The notes under the pieces were generated by a model that was not told the origin of the DNA, did no database searches, and saw nothing but the letters and a program-made list of their open reading frames with translations. The position numbers and the translations under genes were made by a program. This document shows positions 27,670 to 35,249 of a stretch of DNA of 64,000 nucleotides, piece after piece. Source of the DNA: Paenibacillus sp. MBLB1832 (GTDB taxonomy: Bacteria > Bacillota > Bacilli > Paenibacillales > NBRC-103111). The number at the start of each line of letters is the position of its first letter. Positions within the stretch are counted from its first letter, which is position 1. Location of the stretch: the NCBI RefSeq assembly GCF_032271945.1, contig NZ_CP130319.1:5783001-5847000 (forward strand), written 5' to 3'.

Positions 27670-28251
27670 ATGAAGAAACAACCCCAAATGACAGAGCAGA
27701 CCAGGCAAAACCTAATTGATGCGTTCTGGTCGCTTTACTGTGAAAAGCGGATAGAAAAAATAACCGTCCGGGAGATTACTACCAAAGCGGGGTACAACCG
27801 CGGCACCTTTTACGAGTATTTCATCGACGTTTATGATGTATTGGAGCAAATCGAGGAATCGCTGCTTCCCCATCCCGATAAACTGCCACCGATACATCCT
27901 GATACTCCGGCCAAAGACGGGTTCTCTTTCGATGAATTTTTTACCATGTTTGAGCGGCACAGCAAATATTATACCGTTCTCCTCGGCGATCATGGTGATC
28001 CGGCCTTTCAGCGGAAAATGAAAAATAGTATAAAACCTAAGCTCAAGGCTTCCCTAATCGCACAGGGCGCCAAGGACGACTTTCAGTTGGAGTATTTGCT
28101 GGAATACAATATCTCCGCCCTTTGCGGTATTCTGAGTTATTGGTTTGCGAGTGAAGAAAAACCAGATGCTCAGGCTTTTTTAAAGTTAATGATGGAAATT
28201 GCTGAACAAGGTACGAGGCGGAAAATTGAACAGTTATGCCACACTGAATAG
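27670..28251 (+). CDS. TetR/AcrR family transcriptional regulator
   Basis: This 193-aa regulator has an N-terminal helix-turn-helix (KITVREITTKAGYNRGTFYEYF, about residues 30-52) and an all-helical ligand-binding C-terminus. The ATG at 27670 has GGAGGG upstream and gives the usual family length. Its position, divergent from an ABC exporter with palindromes between, suggests it represses that exporter until a ligand binds. The ligand is unknown. Confidence 0.88.
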   Translation: MKKQPQMTEQTRQNLIDAFWSLYCEKRIEKITVREITTKAGYNRGTFYEYFIDVYDVLEQIEESLLPHPDKLPPIHPDTPAKDGFSFDEFFTMFERHSKYYTVLLGDHGDPAFQRKMKNSIKPKLKASLIAQGAKDDFQLEYLLEYNISALCGILSYWFASEEKPDAQAFLKLMMEIAEQGTRRKIEQLCHTE

Positions 28252-28346
28252 AGTTAGTTAGACTCACTTTAACTAATAATCGCCCACGAAGATGCTCAAG
28301 GTTTGTACTATTCAGTGAGGTGAGGAAACTTCGTTTATATAGATAA

Positions 28347-28394
28347 AAAGACAAACTTCTGTTTCTCTAAAAGAGACGCAGGAGTTTGTCTTTA
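28347..28394 (+). terminator. Terminator after TetR gene
   Basis: A long imperfect stem AAGACAAACTTCTG-TTTCTC / GAGACGCAGGAGTTTGTCTT lies about 100 bases after the TetR stop. Confidence 0.75.
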
Positions 28395-28544
28395 GTTTGG
28401 GGCACAGCAATCGGCCATATGCATCACATGCCGCTCATTCAAATAATTTGTAAAAAAATGTCGACAACTAAAGGATTTTTACACAATTTCGTCAAATTTA
28501 TAGGTATACATTAAATATTGGGTCGTTCCCCACGAGGTGCTCAA

Positions 28545-30464
28545 ATGAAGCGTTTCCACTTGATCTTGGTACTACTCATATTTGGCGGTGCTGCCTTCTT
28601 AGCATTGCTCCTGTATCCCTACATAAGCTCAGCGGAAGATTCTAACAGTATGCCAATAACCACCTGGAAAGTGCAATGGATTCCTATTGGGGCTCCAGAA
28701 GACGCCCAGCCTGACATAGACGGAGAGTGGATTTCTGCCACGGCTGAGCACCCGTTTGATACCATTCCCAATGGGAAGATCGGCGCATGGATTCATCTAA
28801 CTGTCCCCCCGACGACCAACCTATCTAAACCTGGACTGTATATTGAACGTCTGTACGCCATGAATGTAATGATTTATGAGAACGGCAAGCCCGTCTATCA
28901 GGTCAATCACAGCTTTGACTTCGAGCGCACCCTTCTCCAACTGCCACTCGACCATAAAGAGATAACAAGCGATCTCTACCTGCGGCTCACAGCGAAGGAA
29001 CGGGCAGGTATCAGCAGTAATATCCAGCTTGGCGAGTTTCCTGAAATCTCCCAGAAAGCCATCCGCAAAGAACTGCCTGATTTGTTGCTAGGAGGCGGGT
29101 TTGTCTTCCTGTCACTCCTAATGTTTCTCTGCTCCTGGTACTTAAACCTGGCCCAACGCAGTACCGCCCTGGCGCTTACCCTATTCGTCATGTGCAGCGG
29201 CATTCTGATCATGACCTACTCGGCTATGCCTTACTACTACTTTCCTGAGCTTGGACACTTTTTCGTATTTATTTTTGATACGTCTATTTATATTTTGTTT
29301 CCTGCCCTGCTGTACTTCGTCACCCACATTTTCGAAGGCCGGTATCCATGGATCAAGCGGATGTTCCGCTGGCTTGTCGTCTATTATTTAATTAGCTTCT
29401 GCGTTATGGTATGTTATAAAATCATCGGAACGCCATTGTACTCTCTCTACGCGTTCCTGACCCTCTGGCTGGGTGCACCGCTCATTATCGGACAACTGAT
29501 TCTCATTAGCGTCCTCGCCTTTCGGAACGCCATGCAGAATCCTAATTCCTTGATCCTCTCTCTGGGTATTCTGATCCTTGCCTTATCCGGTATGACGGAT
29601 CTCTTGCTACTGTACGCGATAGATACGTTCCATATGTTTAATCTATGGAAGCTCGGCATCATTATTTTGATCGCTTCCCTAGTGATGATCCTGAACCGCC
29701 GCATTGCATCGGACTATGCCCGGCTTTTATCCTACTCCAAAGAATTGGAGCTTTACAATCACCAACTGCAGCGGACGGAAAAAATGCAGATCATTAGCGA
29801 ATTGGCCGCATCCATTGCCCATGAGGTGCGCAACCCGCTTCAGGTCACAAGAGGCTTCTTGCAGCTACTCTCGGGAAAATCAGTAGAGCACGATAAGTCC
29901 TACTTTGCCATGGCCATTCAGGAGCTGGATCGAGCGTCAGGTATCATAACGGACTTCCTGACCTTTGCGAAACCGGAGCTTGACACCCGAATAGCGCTAA
30001 ATTTGCAGCATGAGCTCGCCCAGATCGAAACCATGATGACGCCGCTGGTCTTGTTGAACAATGGGGAACTGGAGGTCCACGTGCCCGAACCTTTAATTAT
30101 TTTGGGCAACTCATCCAAGTTTAAGCAGGCATTGATCAACATCATTAAGAATAGCATCGAATCCATTCGGGAAGAAGGTCACATTACCATCAACGCCTGG
30201 GCTGAGGAAGGAACCGCTGTCATCCGCATTGCAGATAACGGCGAAGGCATGGAGCCGGAGCAGCTCGAGAAGCTAGGAGAGCCTTACTTCTCAACAAAAA
30301 CCAAAGGAACTGGCCTTGGTCTCATGGTCACCTTTCGTATCATCGAAGTGATGGAGGGTACCTTGAAATTCCATAGTGAAAAAGGAAAAGGAACCGAAGC
30401 CATCGTCCGGTTCCCCCTCGTTTCCAACACTAGTTCCAAGAAATCTGCGGTTGTACCCCAGTAG
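28545..30464 (+). CDS. 7TMR-DISM sensor histidine kinase, sporulation-kinase-like; possible pheromone receptor
   Basis: This 639-aa kinase has a signal-anchor helix, an extracellular beta-rich domain (about 40-180), seven membrane helices (about 185-400), a short coiled coil, a HisKA domain with phospho-acceptor in IAHEVRNPLQVTRGF (about 430) and an HATPase_c domain (ADNGEGM; GTGLGLMVTFRIIE). The H-box resembles the KinA/KinB sporulation kinases rather than ComP. No response regulator lies nearby, which fits an orphan kinase feeding the Spo0 phosphorelay. The ATG has CGAGGTG upstream. Its last 35 bases overlap the convergent NHLP-precursor gene. Its genetic linkage suggests it may sense the product of that locus (inference). 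Confidence 0.87.
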   Translation: MKRFHLILVLLIFGGAAFLALLLYPYISSAEDSNSMPITTWKVQWIPIGAPEDAQPDIDGEWISATAEHPFDTIPNGKIGAWIHLTVPPTTNLSKPGLYIERLYAMNVMIYENGKPVYQVNHSFDFERTLLQLPLDHKEITSDLYLRLTAKERAGISSNIQLGEFPEISQKAIRKELPDLLLGGGFVFLSLLMFLCSWYLNLAQRSTALALTLFVMCSGILIMTYSAMPYYYFPELGHFFVFIFDTSIYILFPALLYFVTHIFEGRYPWIKRMFRWLVVYYLISFCVMVCYKIIGTPLYSLYAFLTLWLGAPLIIGQLILISVLAFRNAMQNPNSLILSLGILILALSGMTDLLLLYAIDTFHMFNLWKLGIIILIASLVMILNRRIASDYARLLSYSKELELYNHQLQRTEKMQIISELAASIAHEVRNPLQVTRGFLQLLSGKSVEHDKSYFAMAIQELDRASGIITDFLTFAKPELDTRIALNLQHELAQIETMMTPLVLLNNGELEVHVPEPLIILGNSSKFKQALINIIKNSIESIREEGHITINAWAEEGTAVIRIADNGEGMEPEQLEKLGEPYFSTKTKGTGLGLMVTFRIIEVMEGTLKFHSEKGKGTEAIVRFPLVSNTSSKKSAVVPQ

Positions 30465-30678
30465 ATTTCAATTGATCCAATTCCTCCGGTTGCGGGGGAA
30501 TGACAAGCGCATAATGAGCCGATGTTTCCGCCAGCACACTCAGCTCAATACCTTCAGGAACATCGATTCCGAAATCCTGCTTCAGCGCACTACGGGGATC
30601 GGCCAACAAGCGTGCCTTGAAATCCGCGTCCTCCCAAGCCTTCTTAATGATCTTCACTTTTAACGTATCCATGGACAT
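30430..30678 (-). CDS. NHLP-leader (nitrile-hydratase-like) precursor peptide, copy 1
   Basis: This 82-aa protein shows the NHLP leader pattern: KKAWEDADFKARLLADPRSALKQDFG (about residues 12-37), VPEGIELSVL and the ending VIPPQPEEL (about 59-67), then a short tail TGVQPQISWN. NHLP leaders direct ribosomally made, modified peptides. The tail has a Trp one residue before the end, as in ComX-type pheromones. AAGGG lies ten bases before the ATG. Its stop overlaps the convergent kinase gene. Unlike copies 2 and 3 it has diverged (LDQLKS in place of LDGFTG). Confidence 0.8.
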   Translation of the reverse strand: MSMDTLKVKIIKKAWEDADFKARLLADPRSALKQDFGIDVPEGIELSVLAETSAHYALVIPPQPEELDQLKSTGVQPQISWN

Positions 30679-30716
30679 GACAACACAACCCTTCAAAATA
30701 TTAGGATATTTGCATT

Positions 30717-30749
30717 TTCATAATACCATGGAACTAGATCTTTTGTACC
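30717..30749 (-). promoter_or_regulatory. Conserved promoter block, precursor copy 1
   Basis: On the minus strand GGTACAA, TCTAGTT and TATTATGAA are kept in the same spacing as before copy 3 (27 of 33 positions identical). TATTAT would serve as the -10 box, 42 bases before the start codon, and TACAA as a weak -35. Confidence 0.5.
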
Positions 30750-30780
30750 AAAATTAGCCATTTATCGACAAATAAATTTT

Positions 30781-30802
30781 AAATCCGCCACCGTTTAACA
30801 AA
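30781..30802 (-). pseudogene. Remnant of isoprenoid-synthase 3' end (unit 1)
   Basis: AAATCCGCCACCGTTTAACA resembles the last codons of the synthase gene at 31580-31602, where the sequence reads AAATCCGCCATCATTCAACA. It directly abuts the first duplicated kinase tail and marks an old duplication joint. Confidence 0.55.
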
Positions 30803-30864
30803 ATGCCATAGTGTAAAAGGAAAAGGAACCGAAGCCATCGTCCAGTTCCCTCTCATTTTCAACC

Positions 30865-31088
30865 CTAATTCCAAGAAGCCATCTGTGGTTGTACCCCAGT
30901 ACCAGTAAATCCATCCAATTCCTCTGGTTTCGGAGGAATGATCAGCGCATACTTCGTGGGTGTTACCGCCATTACATTCAGTTCAATACCTTCAGGAATT
31001 GTATGTCCGAATTCTTGCTGCAGTGCACTTCGGGGATCTGCCAGCAAACGTGCCTTGAAATCCGCGTCCTCCCAAGCTTTCTTGATAT
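30865..31088 (-). pseudogene. NHLP precursor copy 2, 5'-truncated
   Basis: This copy keeps residues from IKKAWEDADF to the end (TGVQPQMASWN) and is nearly identical to copy 3. It lacks the first ten or so codons, the ribosome binding site and the promoter. At about 31088 the sequence jumps straight into a fragment of the synthase 3' end, so a deletion joined the two. Translation could only start at internal codons such as the TTG of LLADP, which have no good ribosome binding site. It is probably silent, although its open frame and tail are intact. Confidence 0.75.
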
Positions 31089-31154
31089 TCCGCCATCATT
31101 CAACAAACTATCGTAATGATCTCTAATCTCGTTTGCCTTGCTCTGCAAGCTTTG
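31089..31154 (-). pseudogene. Fragment of isoprenoid-synthase 3' end (unit 2)
   Basis: These 66 bases match 31582-31647 of the synthase gene with only a few changes. They encode the tail motif NEIRDHYDSLLNDGG out of context and sit between the truncated precursor copy 2 and the third kinase-tail copy. Confidence 0.8.
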
Positions 31155-31224
31155 AGCCTGGAATTCTATAGTGTAAAAAGAAAAGGAACCGAAGCCATCG
31201 TCCGGTTCCCTCTTGTTTCCAACC

Positions 31225-31476
31225 TTAGGTCCAACTATACATCTGTGGTTGTACCCCAGTACCAGTAAATCCATCCAATTCCTCTGGTTTCGGGGGAATG
31301 ATCAGCGCATACTTCGTGGGTGTTACCGCCATTACATTCAGCTCAATACCTTCAGGAATTGTATGTCCGAATTCTTGCTGCAGTGCACTTCGGGGATCTG
31401 CCAGCAAACGTGCCTTGAAATCCGCGTCCTCCCAAGCTTTCTTGATAATACTCACTTTTAACGTATCCATGGACAT
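31225..31476 (-). CDS. NHLP-leader precursor peptide, copy 3 (complete)
   Basis: This 83-aa precursor has the same NHLP leader as copy 1 (KKAWEDADFKARLLADPRSALQQEFG, then IPEGIELNV and IIPPKPEEL) and the tail TGTGVQPQMYSWT with Trp at position 82. GGAAGG lies ten bases before the ATG, and a conserved promoter block lies about 40 bases upstream. The synthase gene ends 76 bases upstream on the same strand. This copy most likely represents the functional substrate. The predicted mature part is short; the cleavage site cannot be read, since no GG or GA motif ends the leader. Confidence 0.82.
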   Translation of the reverse strand: MSMDTLKVSIIKKAWEDADFKARLLADPRSALQQEFGHTIPEGIELNVMAVTPTKYALIIPPKPEELDGFTGTGVQPQMYSWT

Positions 31477-31514
31477 GATAGCACAACCTTCCAAATATTA
31501 GGATAATTTTCATC

Positions 31515-31547
31515 TTCATAATATCATATAACTAGACATGTTGTACC
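31515..31547 (-). promoter_or_regulatory. Conserved promoter block, precursor copy 3
   Basis: The minus-strand block GGTACAA ... TCTAGTT ... TATTATGAA matches the block before copy 1. Conservation here, in an otherwise diverged spacer, suggests a separate regulated promoter for the precursor downstream of the synthase gene. Confidence 0.5.
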
Positions 31548-31551
31548 ATTA

Positions 31552-32493
31552 TTAACCATTTATTTTCAAATACATTGAAAATCCGCCATCATTCAACAAA
31601 CTATCGTAATGATCTCTGATCTCGTTCGCCTTGCGCTGCAAGCTTTGTGTGATGATAGATGTGAAAACCTGAAGGGATGCGGGAGCATCCTTCATGGCAC
31701 TCAACTGATTGGCATAATCGCATGCAAGGGTCGCAAGCCCTCCTAAGGCCTGCTCACGATAAATGCCGCGTTTCACCATACTCTCATCCAAAACTTCGCC
31801 TGCTTGTAGCGGAAGATTCTCTCGCAACAATACTAGGAAAGCGTTACAGGAGGCCGTCGGTAAATCCTCCCGCCAATCTGTCCAGTCATCGGAGAGTTGA
31901 AGTACCGCAAGGGCTAAATCAATGGCCACCTCCATATCCCCAATCCTTTTGGCTACCCCAGCTTGGAGCAACAATGCTGCAGCACATAGCTTCACTGGGG
32001 CAGCCTTGCGGGCCAATCGGCCAGGATCCCGCGGGTCCATTGGCTCGTCCACCTCACGGTACATAGCTTCTGCCCATTCCGCCAAATAGCGGTTATAACA
32101 AGCCCCTAGCTGAGGGTCTCCTGAGAAACACCGGTGATAAGCCTCCATAAACCTTTGATTCAAAAGCGTGCTCAAGGCCAGCGATCGCCGAATCTCCCCC
32201 TTCTCATCCATTACATCGTCCAGGAGAAAAAAGGACAACATCCCGTACACATTTCCTACCGCTAACTCGCGACACAGCTCGATCGGACTCCCCACGGTCT
32301 CTCCAACCCAATACGGGAGCAGGTAGCTGATCATATTAGACCCTTCGCTGTCCTTCCTGTCAAAAGGATAGCACTGGCCCAGAAGCGCCAACGCCTGCTC
32401 TTTCGATTCCTCCGGCAGCGTCTGCAATTGAGCCGCGGCTTCCCCGAAAATCCAGACAATCTCATCCCTATATTGATCTAATAGTTGGTTCAT
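31552..32493 (-). CDS. Isoprenoid-synthase-like (polyprenyl synthetase fold) protein, candidate ComQ-type peptide prenyltransferase
   Basis: This 313-aa all-helical protein carries both aspartate-rich motifs of the class I isoprenoid synthase fold: LLDDVMDE (D92, D93, D96) and SDDWTDWRED (D202, D203, D206). Both should bind Mg-diphosphate. Length and motifs suit ComQ, which transfers a prenyl group to a Trp of ComX, but classical prenyl diphosphate synthases and terpene synthases share them. Its position directly before small precursors ending in a conserved Trp favours peptide prenylation (inference). The ATG has GGAAGG about 13 bases upstream, a rather long spacing. Confidence 0.8.
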   Translation of the reverse strand: MNQLLDQYRDEIVWIFGEAAAQLQTLPEESKEQALALLGQCYPFDRKDSEGSNMISYLLPYWVGETVGSPIELCRELAVGNVYGMLSFFLLDDVMDEKGEIRRSLALSTLLNQRFMEAYHRCFSGDPQLGACYNRYLAEWAEAMYREVDEPMDPRDPGRLARKAAPVKLCAAALLLQAGVAKRIGDMEVAIDLALAVLQLSDDWTDWREDLPTASCNAFLVLLRENLPLQAGEVLDESMVKRGIYREQALGGLATLACDYANQLSAMKDAPASLQVFTSIITQSLQRKANEIRDHYDSLLNDGGFSMYLKING

Positions 32494-32540
32494 GGCTGGG
32501 AATCAGTTCCTTCCATATTGTGATTATTGATTTTATAGCA

Positions 32541-32577
32541 AAACCCAGCCATAGATAGCTTTATCTAGGCTGGGTTG
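32541..32577 (-). terminator. Terminator after GH74-like gene
   Basis: The stem AACCCAGCC-TAGATA / TATCTATGGCTGGGTT (minus-strand reading) is followed by a T-rich stretch and separates the Asp-box gene from the synthase gene. Confidence 0.75.
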
Positions 32578-32659
32578 CATGTTGTTCCATAATTATACTT
32601 CTGATCCGTCTAGGCGTAAACCTTGCAAATACGAGTAGGTTCAATAAGCATTAATTCGT

Positions 32660-34756
32660 TTAATTTTCTTTTTCACCGTAATAGTAGCCTCTACCGTTTG
32701 TACCAATATATACACGACCATAAACTTGTCTGTCGCCTTCCATACAGTTAGGATCATTACCAACACGGTTTGCATCATCATTAATACGAATCCAAGTCGT
32801 ACCTTTGTCATCAGATCTAAAAATACCTTCAACACCATCCACACGGCCATATACATAGACTGCAGGTATGTCTTCGGTAAGCCCCTTGCCAAAAGCGAAT
32901 AAGTAAGCTTGGTTAACATTATTCAGTTTGGTAAAGGTATCTCCAAAATCACAGGATGTGTATAAGCCATAATGGTTCAGGTTAACCCACACATGTCCTT
33001 TATTATTAGGCATTGCTTTCATGTTTGAGAAAGTCTCAAGAGGTAATTCACTGACTTTAATCCAGTTAATGCCACCATCGGTACTTCTATAAACTTCTCC
33101 ACGATGATAAATGTAGTACACATTGTTTTCAACTCTATCAGAAGCTATGCAATGATTATTAGACCAAAATTTTTCAACACTACCTTTGGGTGCACCTACA
33201 GACTCCTGCCATGTGACACCTGCATCAAATGTTACTTTGGGCGTGTCTTGAATAGGAAGAACAACAAAGTTATTTTCATTTACTGGGTTCATAGCTAACT
33301 TACCATTTGCACCAAAAGGCCAATTTTTAAATGCTTTCCAACTGACACCATTATCAGAAGAATAGCCGCCGCCTCCAGTCTTACCCCATTCCCAAGAACC
33401 AACTCTAGCCATGAAGTTAGGATTACTTTCACAGTAGTCAATACCTGTTGTTTCTTGCATCTCTGGACCACCATGTTTTTTTAGTGGACTTTCTTGCAAA
33501 TTTGTATGACGCATACCATCGTTGTCCGCAATACCTGTAATGATGCTAGCTCCAATTGGAGGACAAATCATAGTGAAGCTTACCATAGATTCATATCCTT
33601 GTGTATACGACTTCCAATGACGTGGTTTCTGTGATATATCATCTGTTCGCCAAATAGCATACCAGTCTGTAAAATACACTTGGCTTGGGTTATGTGGGTT
33701 TATCAATACACTGGAAGTGGCTGCACTAAAGTAGCAACTTGGAAACCATGGTACATCTGCATTAGCTATGGATTGGTTGGTAACTAATTCCCAGCTATCG
33801 CCACCATTAAGGGTAATAAATATTGGATTCCAAAAACCATTAAACCTAACAGAACACACTACTCGATTGGGATTCGTCGGATCAACGGATATACCTGTAT
33901 ATTCTTCATAAACTGGATCTGGTGTGATATTTTTTGTAATACCTAAATCATATCTATAAACGCCACGTGTCACATCTGTGGTTTTTGCACCACAATAACC
34001 GGCTGAAATAAATAAGGCACCTTCGCTATTCATACTCATTCGATTCGGCATCAATGGTGTGTTTGGAATAACTTTGAATGTTTCACCACCATCTAGTGTT
34101 TCATAAACACCTTCACCGCATATACCAACAAAAAATCTCTGACATCTGCCATTAACAACGCTATTTGGGTCGAATATGACACTTCTGATACCGTATCCTT
34201 TAATTCCGTCTGGAACACCAGTAAGTTGTCTCCAATTATCGTTCCTCGTTGCTTGTTCCATGATGTAGAGACCATCACTTCGTGTACCACAGACAACATA
34301 GTCACTATTTGATGGATCAACAGCAATACACTCACCATTCCATCGCACTACTAGATTGCCTCTAAAGTCTTTGTTAAGGTTTGTTCTCTCCCATGTAATA
34401 CCTCTATCTCGGGACCTAAGGACATCACAAGGATTTTCGTCTATATCTGTTTCGAAGTATTGCATCACTTCTTCTTTGCTATATTTACCTGCTGCTACAT
34501 AAATAACGTCCGAATTCTGGGCGTCAAGGGCAACAGAATCAATACCATAGAAATTACGTTGACTTAGACCAAATGAATCCATCAATTGAATCCATCTTTC
34601 TTCATCTTTATGTAAGCGGTATAACCCGCCGACATCCGTTCTAACATATATGAGGTCTTCTTCTTTGGGATGAATAATTAAACCTGTTGCATAACCACCT
34701 CCACCGATTCTAAGGTTATTCCACTTATAATGATCACTCATAATTGTTTGATTCAT
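32660..34756 (-). CDS. GH74/BNR-type beta-propeller protein with multiple Asp-boxes
   Basis: This 698-aa protein begins like GH74 xyloglucanases (IGGGGYATGLIIHP, YVRTDVGGLYR). At least eight Asp-box motifs recur along it: SRDRGITW, TLDGGETF, TLNGGDSW, SSDNGVSW, TFDAGVTW, STDGGINW, SCDFGDTF and SDDKGTTW. This predicts two seven-bladed propellers with an endo-acting glucanase cleft. There is no signal peptide, so it would act in the cytoplasm on imported oligosaccharides or be released otherwise. The ATG has AGAGGAG upstream. It reads as more AT-rich than its neighbours, which hints at horizontal acquisition. It stands alone, with no transporter beside it. Confidence 0.82.
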   Translation of the reverse strand: MNQTIMSDHYKWNNLRIGGGGYATGLIIHPKEEDLIYVRTDVGGLYRLHKDEERWIQLMDSFGLSQRNFYGIDSVALDAQNSDVIYVAAGKYSKEEVMQYFETDIDENPCDVLRSRDRGITWERTNLNKDFRGNLVVRWNGECIAVDPSNSDYVVCGTRSDGLYIMEQATRNDNWRQLTGVPDGIKGYGIRSVIFDPNSVVNGRCQRFFVGICGEGVYETLDGGETFKVIPNTPLMPNRMSMNSEGALFISAGYCGAKTTDVTRGVYRYDLGITKNITPDPVYEEYTGISVDPTNPNRVVCSVRFNGFWNPIFITLNGGDSWELVTNQSIANADVPWFPSCYFSAATSSVLINPHNPSQVYFTDWYAIWRTDDISQKPRHWKSYTQGYESMVSFTMICPPIGASIITGIADNDGMRHTNLQESPLKKHGGPEMQETTGIDYCESNPNFMARVGSWEWGKTGGGGYSSDNGVSWKAFKNWPFGANGKLAMNPVNENNFVVLPIQDTPKVTFDAGVTWQESVGAPKGSVEKFWSNNHCIASDRVENNVYYIYHRGEVYRSTDGGINWIKVSELPLETFSNMKAMPNNKGHVWVNLNHYGLYTSCDFGDTFTKLNNVNQAYLFAFGKGLTEDIPAVYVYGRVDGVEGIFRSDDKGTTWIRINDDANRVGNDPNCMEGDRQVYGRVYIGTNGRGYYYGEKEN

Positions 34757-35249
34757 ATTAAAACTCCTCTCGTAACATGCCACAATAAATAAGCTGGCCC
34801 ATGCCTACCCGAAGACGAACCACAGCCGGGTATTAGTTGCTGCTTGCGGCTCCAATTGCATAATGCTCACGCCTGTAGCCTATTCCCATTGCTTTGCTTT
34901 CTCATTATATCTTCGGTGATCTGCACGGAATATGTCATCCACCAACGAAAGCATGTTCGAAAAATCGGAAATGATACGCAGTCTTGAGCGGTTTTAGCCG
35001 AAGTGCCGCAGAACAAAATCACTCTGCGGTTGAATAAACACTCCTAGCCGACGGTTTACTCAACCCTCGGCTCTTCTTTGCTTACCATCGTCTCATTACA
35101 TGTAGGGCAAAAGAAAGTTGGTTCCTTTGTCCTGTTCGTGGACTACCTGATTCTCGGGCATAAGCAACCGTCACAGTGAAAAATTAACCACATACACACC
35201 GGCATGCGTCACACATAGTTCTTCCCTTGCAATTTGTGATTCAGGATTT
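34757..35249. other. About 490-base gap between accessory region and rlmH
   Basis: This gap holds no intact gene that I can support. It contains the promoter region of the GH74-like gene, several short inverted repeats (for example CCGCAGA / TCTGCGG around 35005-35032) and a decayed zinc-ribbon reading frame. It ends at the att-like 3' end of rlmH. Confidence 0.5.
35056..35193 (-). pseudogene. Decayed small zinc-ribbon protein gene
   Basis: A 46-codon frame starts with ATG and reads HCDGCLCPR, then TKEPTFFCPTCNETMVSKEEPRVE before its stop. It contains one in-frame TAG at codon 17. The two Cys pairs (CDGC and CPTC) look like a zinc ribbon split by the stop. There is no good ribosome binding site. 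It may be a broken gene or chance. Confidence 0.3.

Larger units (their letters stand above)
30373..31250. repeat. Tandem repeat array: kinase 3' end plus precursor gene, three units
   Basis: The 3' end of the kinase gene (from 30373) recurs as non-coding copies starting at 30808 and 31168, each beginning ATAGTG and sharing GGAACCGAAGCCATCGTCC. Each copy is followed by a precursor gene copy on the other strand. Unit lengths are about 435 and 360 bases. Remnants of the isoprenoid-synthase 3' end lie between units (30781-30802 and 31089-31154), so the duplicated segment ran from inside the kinase gene to inside the synthase gene. Confidence 0.85.

Noticed and set aside
30978-31274. Frame of 98 codons joining a synthase tail to precursor sequence
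   Set aside because: It arises from the duplication scar and reads the precursor part in the wrong frame. It has no promoter or ribosome binding site of its own.
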